DNA from: Sphingomonas carotinifaciens
GTDB lineage: Bacteria > Pseudomonadota > Alphaproteobacteria > Sphingomonadales > Sphingomonadaceae
Reading direction: 5' to 3'
DNA: 64,000 bases
NCBI RefSeq assembly: GCF_009789535.1
Contig: NZ_WSUT01000005.1
Coordinates: forward strand, 372,001 to 436,000
A program made the position numbers and the translations under genes. Of the stretch, positions 60,427-64,000 are shown one piece after another. How positions within the stretch are numbered: the stretch's first letter is position 1; every line of letters starts with the position of its first letter. The notes under the pieces are model-generated. The model was not told the DNA's origin, did no database searches, and saw nothing but the letters and a program-made list of their open reading frames with translations.

Positions 60427-61664
60427 CCTCCCCCGTCTGGCACCCCTTCACCCAGCACGGCCTGAACGAGCCGATCCCGCGCGTCACACATGGCGAGGGC
60501 GCGATCCTCCACACCGCGGACGGGCGGCGTATCGTCGACGCCATCTCGTCCTGGTGGGTGACGACGCATGGCCATGGCCACCCGCGCATCGCCGCCGCCA
60601 TCGCCGCCCAGGCCGCGACCCTGGACCAGATCATCTTCGCCGGCTGGACGCACGAACCCGCCGAGGACGTCGCCGCCGAACTGATCCGCCTCACCCCGCC
60701 CGAACTCACCCGCGTCTTCTTCTCCGACTCCGGCTCCACCGCGGTCGAGGTCGCGCTGAAGATGGCGCTCGGCTTCTGGGCGAACCGTGGCGAGCCGCGC
60801 GAGCGCATTCTGGTGATGCAGCACAGCTATCACGGCGACACGATCGGCGCGATGTCGGTCGGCGCGCGCGGCGTGTTCAACCGCCCCTATGCGCCGCTGC
60901 TCTTCGATGTCGGCACCATCCCCTTTCCCACCGACCCGCAGGCAACGCTCGACGCACTGGAGGCACAGGCGCGCGCCGGCGCCGCCGCCTTCATCGTCGA
61001 GCCGCTGGTGCTGGGCGCGGGCGGCATGCTGATCTACCCGCCCGCGGTGCTGGCCGAGATGCGCGCGATCTGCGCCCGCCACGGCGTACTGTTCATCGCC
61101 GACGAGGTAATGACCGGATGGGGCCGCACCGGCACGCTGTTCGCCTGCGAACAGGCCGGCGTCGTGCCCGACATATTGTGCCTGTCCAAGGGCCTGACCG
61201 GCGGCGCGGTGCCGCTCGCCGTCACGCTGGCCAGCGAGGCGATCTTCGAGGCGCATCGATCAACCGACCGGTCGCGCCAGTTCTTCCACTCGTCCAGCTA
61301 CACCGCCAACCCGATCGCCTGCGCCGCCGCCCGCGCCAATTTCACGATCTGGCGGGAAGAACCGGTGGCGGACCGCATCGCCACGCTGGCGGCGCGTCAG
61401 GCCGCCCACCTCGCCGATGCCGCGCAGCATCGCCGTGCAGCAAATCCCCGCCAGCTCGGCACCATCGCCGCGCTGGAGGTGGGGCACGACGAAGGCTATC
61501 TGTCTGACCTGGCGCCCCGCCTGCTCGCGCATTTCCGCGACCGCGACCTGCTCGTCCGCCCGCTCGGCAACACACTCTACGTCATGCCGCCCTACAGCAT
61601 CGCAGCGGACGACCTCGCCCGCGTCTGGCACGCAATCGGCGAGGCGCTGGATATGGTCGTGTAG
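60423..61664 (+). CDS. bioA: Adenosylmethionine-8-amino-7-oxononanoate transaminase
   Basis: BioA transfers an amino group from AdoMet to KAPA with PLP. Motifs are WHPFTQHGLNEPIP, DAISSWWVTTHGHGHP, FFSDSGSTAVEVALKMA, ADEVMTGWGRTGTLFA and the PLP-Lys in LCLSKGLTGGAVPLA. 413 residues is the usual length. It is the last gene of the operon. bioB and bioC are not in the window. Confidence 0.96.
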   Translation: MTSPVWHPFTQHGLNEPIPRVTHGEGAILHTADGRRIVDAISSWWVTTHGHGHPRIAAAIAAQAATLDQIIFAGWTHEPAEDVAAELIRLTPPELTRVFFSDSGSTAVEVALKMALGFWANRGEPRERILVMQHSYHGDTIGAMSVGARGVFNRPYAPLLFDVGTIPFPTDPQATLDALEAQARAGAAAFIVEPLVLGAGGMLIYPPAVLAEMRAICARHGVLFIADEVMTGWGRTGTLFACEQAGVVPDILCLSKGLTGGAVPLAVTLASEAIFEAHRSTDRSRQFFHSSSYTANPIACAAARANFTIWREEPVADRIATLAARQAAHLADAAQHRRAANPRQLGTIAALEVGHDEGYLSDLAPRLLAHFRDRDLLVRPLGNTLYVMPPYSIAADDLARVWHAIGEALDMVV

Positions 61665-61694
61665 TCCCGCACTTCGACCACGCCGCCGTGAATT

Positions 61695-61720
61695 GGCCCC
61701 CTCCCCACCGGGAAGGGGCC
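61695..61720. terminator. Hairpin between bioA and the GH3 gene
   Basis: GGCCCC-CTCCC (from 61695) pairs with GGGAA-GGGGCC (to 61720) with one mismatch, between the convergent stops of bioA and the beta-glucosidase. The sequence resembles a shortened family C repeat arm. Confidence 0.6.
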
Positions 61721-61729
61721 CCTATCACC

Positions 61730-64000
61730 TCACTTCGACGGGCAGGCCATCGGCCCCTGCGCCATCGCCAGCCGCACGTCGGAGATGTCGATCCCCAGCG
61801 CCGAGGCGCTGGTCAGCACGAGGGGGCGCGCCACCTTGGTCATGTCGACGCCCTTCGACGCAAAGCAGGACAACGGTACCGCCAGCGTCGCCCAGTCGCT
61901 GCCCGCACCGTTCAGCGCGGCGGTGATCGGCACGGCGGCCGACTTGCCGTTATTCTCCATCGCCAGCATCACCGGGCCCTGCGGCTTGGCGGTGACGCGG
62001 TATTCGACCACCAGGCTCAACTGCCCATTGGCCTCACGGCTCAGGTCGCGCGGCGTACCCGCGGCCAGCGCCACCCGGCCATCGCCGCCGCCCTTGAACA
62101 CGAAGCGCAGCGAATCCTCCTGCGCCCGGCGGTCGACCCGCGCGCTGGTCAGCGCGCCGCCGGCCTCCAGCATCACGCCCGGCGCCGCGCGACCGCGCCC
62201 GAAGAACTGGCTGGCATCGCCCGCCGCCACGTCGGGCTTGGTCTCGTCCAGCACCGGCACGGTGGCGCCCGCCGCATAGGTCAGGCCATAGCCGAACGGG
62301 AACAGCGGGTCGTAATTGGCGTCGCGCCGGTTCAGCACATACTGGTCGACGCGCTTGGGCCAGGAGAAGGACAGCTTGCCCTTGAAGTCGTGCGCCGGCC
62401 GGCCGTCCTTGCCTGCCACCAGCACGTCGGCGACGCCGCCGCCCTCGGTGCCCGGCAGGAACGCCGCGACGAACGCATCGGCCGCGTTCAGCTCCGGGTT
62501 CACCCACATCGGCCGGCCCGACAGGAACACCGCGACCACGGGCACGCCCGCCGCCTTCAGCTTCTTGAGCAGCGCCAGATCCGACTTGTCCTCGGGGCTG
62601 TATTCCAGCGTCGCACGGTCGCCGGCGAATTCGGCATAGGGCTTTTCGCCGAACACCACGATCGCCGCATCGGGCTTGGCGGTGAAGCTGCCGTCGCGCG
62701 ACAGGGTCGCCTTGCCGCCGCCTGCGCGCACCGCCTGGTCGATCCCCGACCAGATCGACTGGCCGTTGGGGAAATCCTTGTTGGACACGTCGGTGCCCTG
62801 CCAGGTGATCGACCAGCCGCCGGAGGCCTGGCCGATGTCATCGGCCGCGGCGCCGGCGACCAGGATGTTGGCGCTCGGCTTCAGCGGCAGGACGCCGCCG
62901 TTGTTCTTGAGCAGCACCAGCGATTCGCGCACCGCCTGCCTGGCGATCGCGCGGTGCTCCGGCGCGCCCAGCAGGTTGAACTTGCCGGACAGCGGCCGTG
63001 CCGACGGGCGGCCCGCGTCGAACGTGCCGGCGATCACCTTGACGCGCAGGATACGGCGCACGGCGTCGTCCAGACGTGCGCGCGGGATGGTGCCGTCCTT
63101 CGCCTCGCGCAACGTGTTGGCGTAAAGCTGCTTCCAGCCCGGGCCCGAATACATGAACATGTCGAGGCCCGCGTTGATCGCCGCCGCGCAGTCCTCGTTG
63201 GTGCAGCCCGGCACCTGGCCATGCGCGTTCCAGTCGCCGACCGTGAAGCCCTGGAAGCCCCAGCGGTCCTTCAGCACGCCGGTCAGCATGCTCTTGTTGC
63301 CGGTCATCTTTTCGCCGTTCCAGCTCGAGAAGCTGGGCATCACGGTCAGCGCGCCGGCGGGCAGCGAGGTCATGTAGCCCGCGCCGTGCACGTCGCGCAG
63401 CACCGCCTCCGACACGCGGGTGTCGCCCTGATCGCGCCCGCCGGTGCCGCCATCGCCCAGGAAGTGCTTCACCGAGGAGATGACATGGCCCGGCTTCATG
63501 AAATCGCGGCCGATCGTGCCCTGGATGCCCTCCACCATCGCGCCGGCATAGGCGGCGACGACCTCGGGCTCTTCCGAATAGCTCTCATAGGTGCGGCCCC
63601 AGCGGTCGTCCTGCACCACCGCGACCGTCGGCGCGAAGCTCCAGTCGATGCCGGTCGCCGCGGTCTCGGCGGCGGTCGCCGCGCCGATCTTGCGGACCAG
63701 ATCGGGGTTCCGCATCGCGCCCAGGCCGATATTGTGCGGGAACAGCGTCGCGCCGACGATGTTGTTCGCGCCGTGCACCGCGTCCGTGCCCCAGATCACC
63801 GGCACCTTCGGGCGACCGTCGCTGCGCTTCATCGACGCATCGTAAAAGGCGTCGAACAGCTTCAGCCATTCCGGGGCGGGCGCCAGTTCGTCGTTGTTCG
63901 GCGCGGAGTTGCCGCCGTTCAGGATCGACCCGAACTTGTAGGTTTCCAGATCGGCCGGCTTGATGCTGGCGATGTCGACCTGGATCAGCTGGCCGACCTT
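61730..64000 (-). CDS. GH3 family beta-glucosidase/exoglucanase (partial, N-terminus missing)
   Basis: The reading frame is open to the right edge; 756 residues are visible and the start lies outside. GH3 blocks include VGQLIQVDIASI at the beginning, VPVIWGTDAVHGANNIVGATLFPHN, FAPTVAVVQDDRWGRTYESYSEEP, VISSVKHFLGDGGT, and the nucleophile Asp in GFTVGDWNAHGQ. A second domain starts near AVRESLVLLKNNGGVLPL. The C-terminal 170 residues form an extra beta-sandwich found in periplasmic exo-1,4-beta-glucosidases of this subgroup. Probably secreted to the periplasm; that is inferred from relatives. Confidence 0.93.
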   Translation of the reverse strand, partial: KVGQLIQVDIASIKPADLETYKFGSILNGGNSAPNNDELAPAPEWLKLFDAFYDASMKRSDGRPKVPVIWGTDAVHGANNIVGATLFPHNIGLGAMRNPDLVRKIGAATAAETAATGIDWSFAPTVAVVQDDRWGRTYESYSEEPEVVAAYAGAMVEGIQGTIGRDFMKPGHVISSVKHFLGDGGTGGRDQGDTRVSEAVLRDVHGAGYMTSLPAGALTVMPSFSSWNGEKMTGNKSMLTGVLKDRWGFQGFTVGDWNAHGQVPGCTNEDCAAAINAGLDMFMYSGPGWKQLYANTLREAKDGTIPRARLDDAVRRILRVKVIAGTFDAGRPSARPLSGKFNLLGAPEHRAIARQAVRESLVLLKNNGGVLPLKPSANILVAGAAADDIGQASGGWSITWQGTDVSNKDFPNGQSIWSGIDQAVRAGGGKATLSRDGSFTAKPDAAIVVFGEKPYAEFAGDRATLEYSPEDKSDLALLKKLKAAGVPVVAVFLSGRPMWVNPELNAADAFVAAFLPGTEGGGVADVLVAGKDGRPAHDFKGKLSFSWPKRVDQYVLNRRDANYDPLFPFGYGLTYAAGATVPVLDETKPDVAAGDASQFFGRGRAAPGVMLEAGGALTSARVDRRAQEDSLRFVFKGGGDGRVALAAGTPRDLSREANGQLSLVVEYRVTAKPQGPVMLAMENNGKSAAVPITAALNGAGSDWATLAVPLSCFASKGVDMTKVARPLVLTSASALGIDISDVRLAMAQGPMACPSK

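Overview
The window is high-GC DNA from an alphaproteobacterium, most likely a Sphingomonas or close relative (Sphingomonadaceae). The evidence is the mix of genes: ALAS-type hemA (the C4 haem pathway of Alphaproteobacteria), an RpsD N-terminus in the form I associate with Sphingomonadales, a large TonB-dependent receptor of Oar type, a BCKDH gene set, a WecG/GumM-type glycosyltransferase, and abundant short dispersed inverted repeats. Genes are dense, and many neighbours overlap by ATGA, GTGA or TGATG junctions. I see no prophage, insertion sequence, CRISPR array, tRNA or rRNA gene.

Layout. 0-8.8 kb: rpsD start, chorismate mutase, trmJ, a GIY-YIG protein, nrdR-small protein-glyA-rpiB, a small lipoprotein/Uma2/DUF3429 group, hemA and murI. 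8.8-13.8 kb: plsY-dprA, a QacE-like SMR pump and topA. 13.9-20.5 kb, minus strand: an ABC exporter, then the translationally coupled run dapB-nth-copA-copB (lysine biosynthesis, DNA repair and copper resistance) plus a 51-codon gene upstream. 20.6-25.7 kb: sirtuin, era-rnc-lepB (minus), pgi. 25.7-27.7 kb: a vapBC toxin-antitoxin pair under a perfect 30-bp palindrome, coupled to glutathione reductase. 27.7-32.7 kb: a TonB-dependent receptor followed by a PF10091/GH144-like glycan hydrolase, probably a small glycan-use locus. 32.7-38.4 kb: rarD, a bactofilin-like mini protein, BCKDH E2/E1beta/E1alpha, and a SugE/Gdx guanidinium exporter with a short GGGACGGCCC hairpin in its leader. 38.4-47 kb: a fumarylacetoacetate hydrolase pair, a DEAD-box helicase, a crotonase, two coupled hotdog thioesterases, a WecG-type glycosyltransferase, and two coupled paralogous PQQ-type sugar dehydrogenase lipoproteins. 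47-58.3 kb, plus strand: the transcription/translation cluster rimP-nusA-tautomerase-ylxR-infB-rbfA-(AbrB-like orphan)-tdk-truB-rpsO-pnp. 58.7-61.7 kb: bioF-bioD-bioA. 61.7 kb to the end: most of a GH3 beta-glucosidase.

The most interesting material is between and inside genes. There are at least four families of dispersed palindromic repeats, with fragments of two of them apparently domesticated inside coding sequence (E2 linker, TruB insertion, GIY-YIG C-terminus). Other points are a Cys/Met/His module repeated within CopB and shared with CopA at DNA level, a Pro-1 tautomerase-like protein embedded in the nusA-infB operon, the vapBC operator that also carries the vapB ribosome site, and the hairpin before sugE. 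No clearly new multi-gene defence or mobile system is visible; these are offered as smaller, checkable leads.
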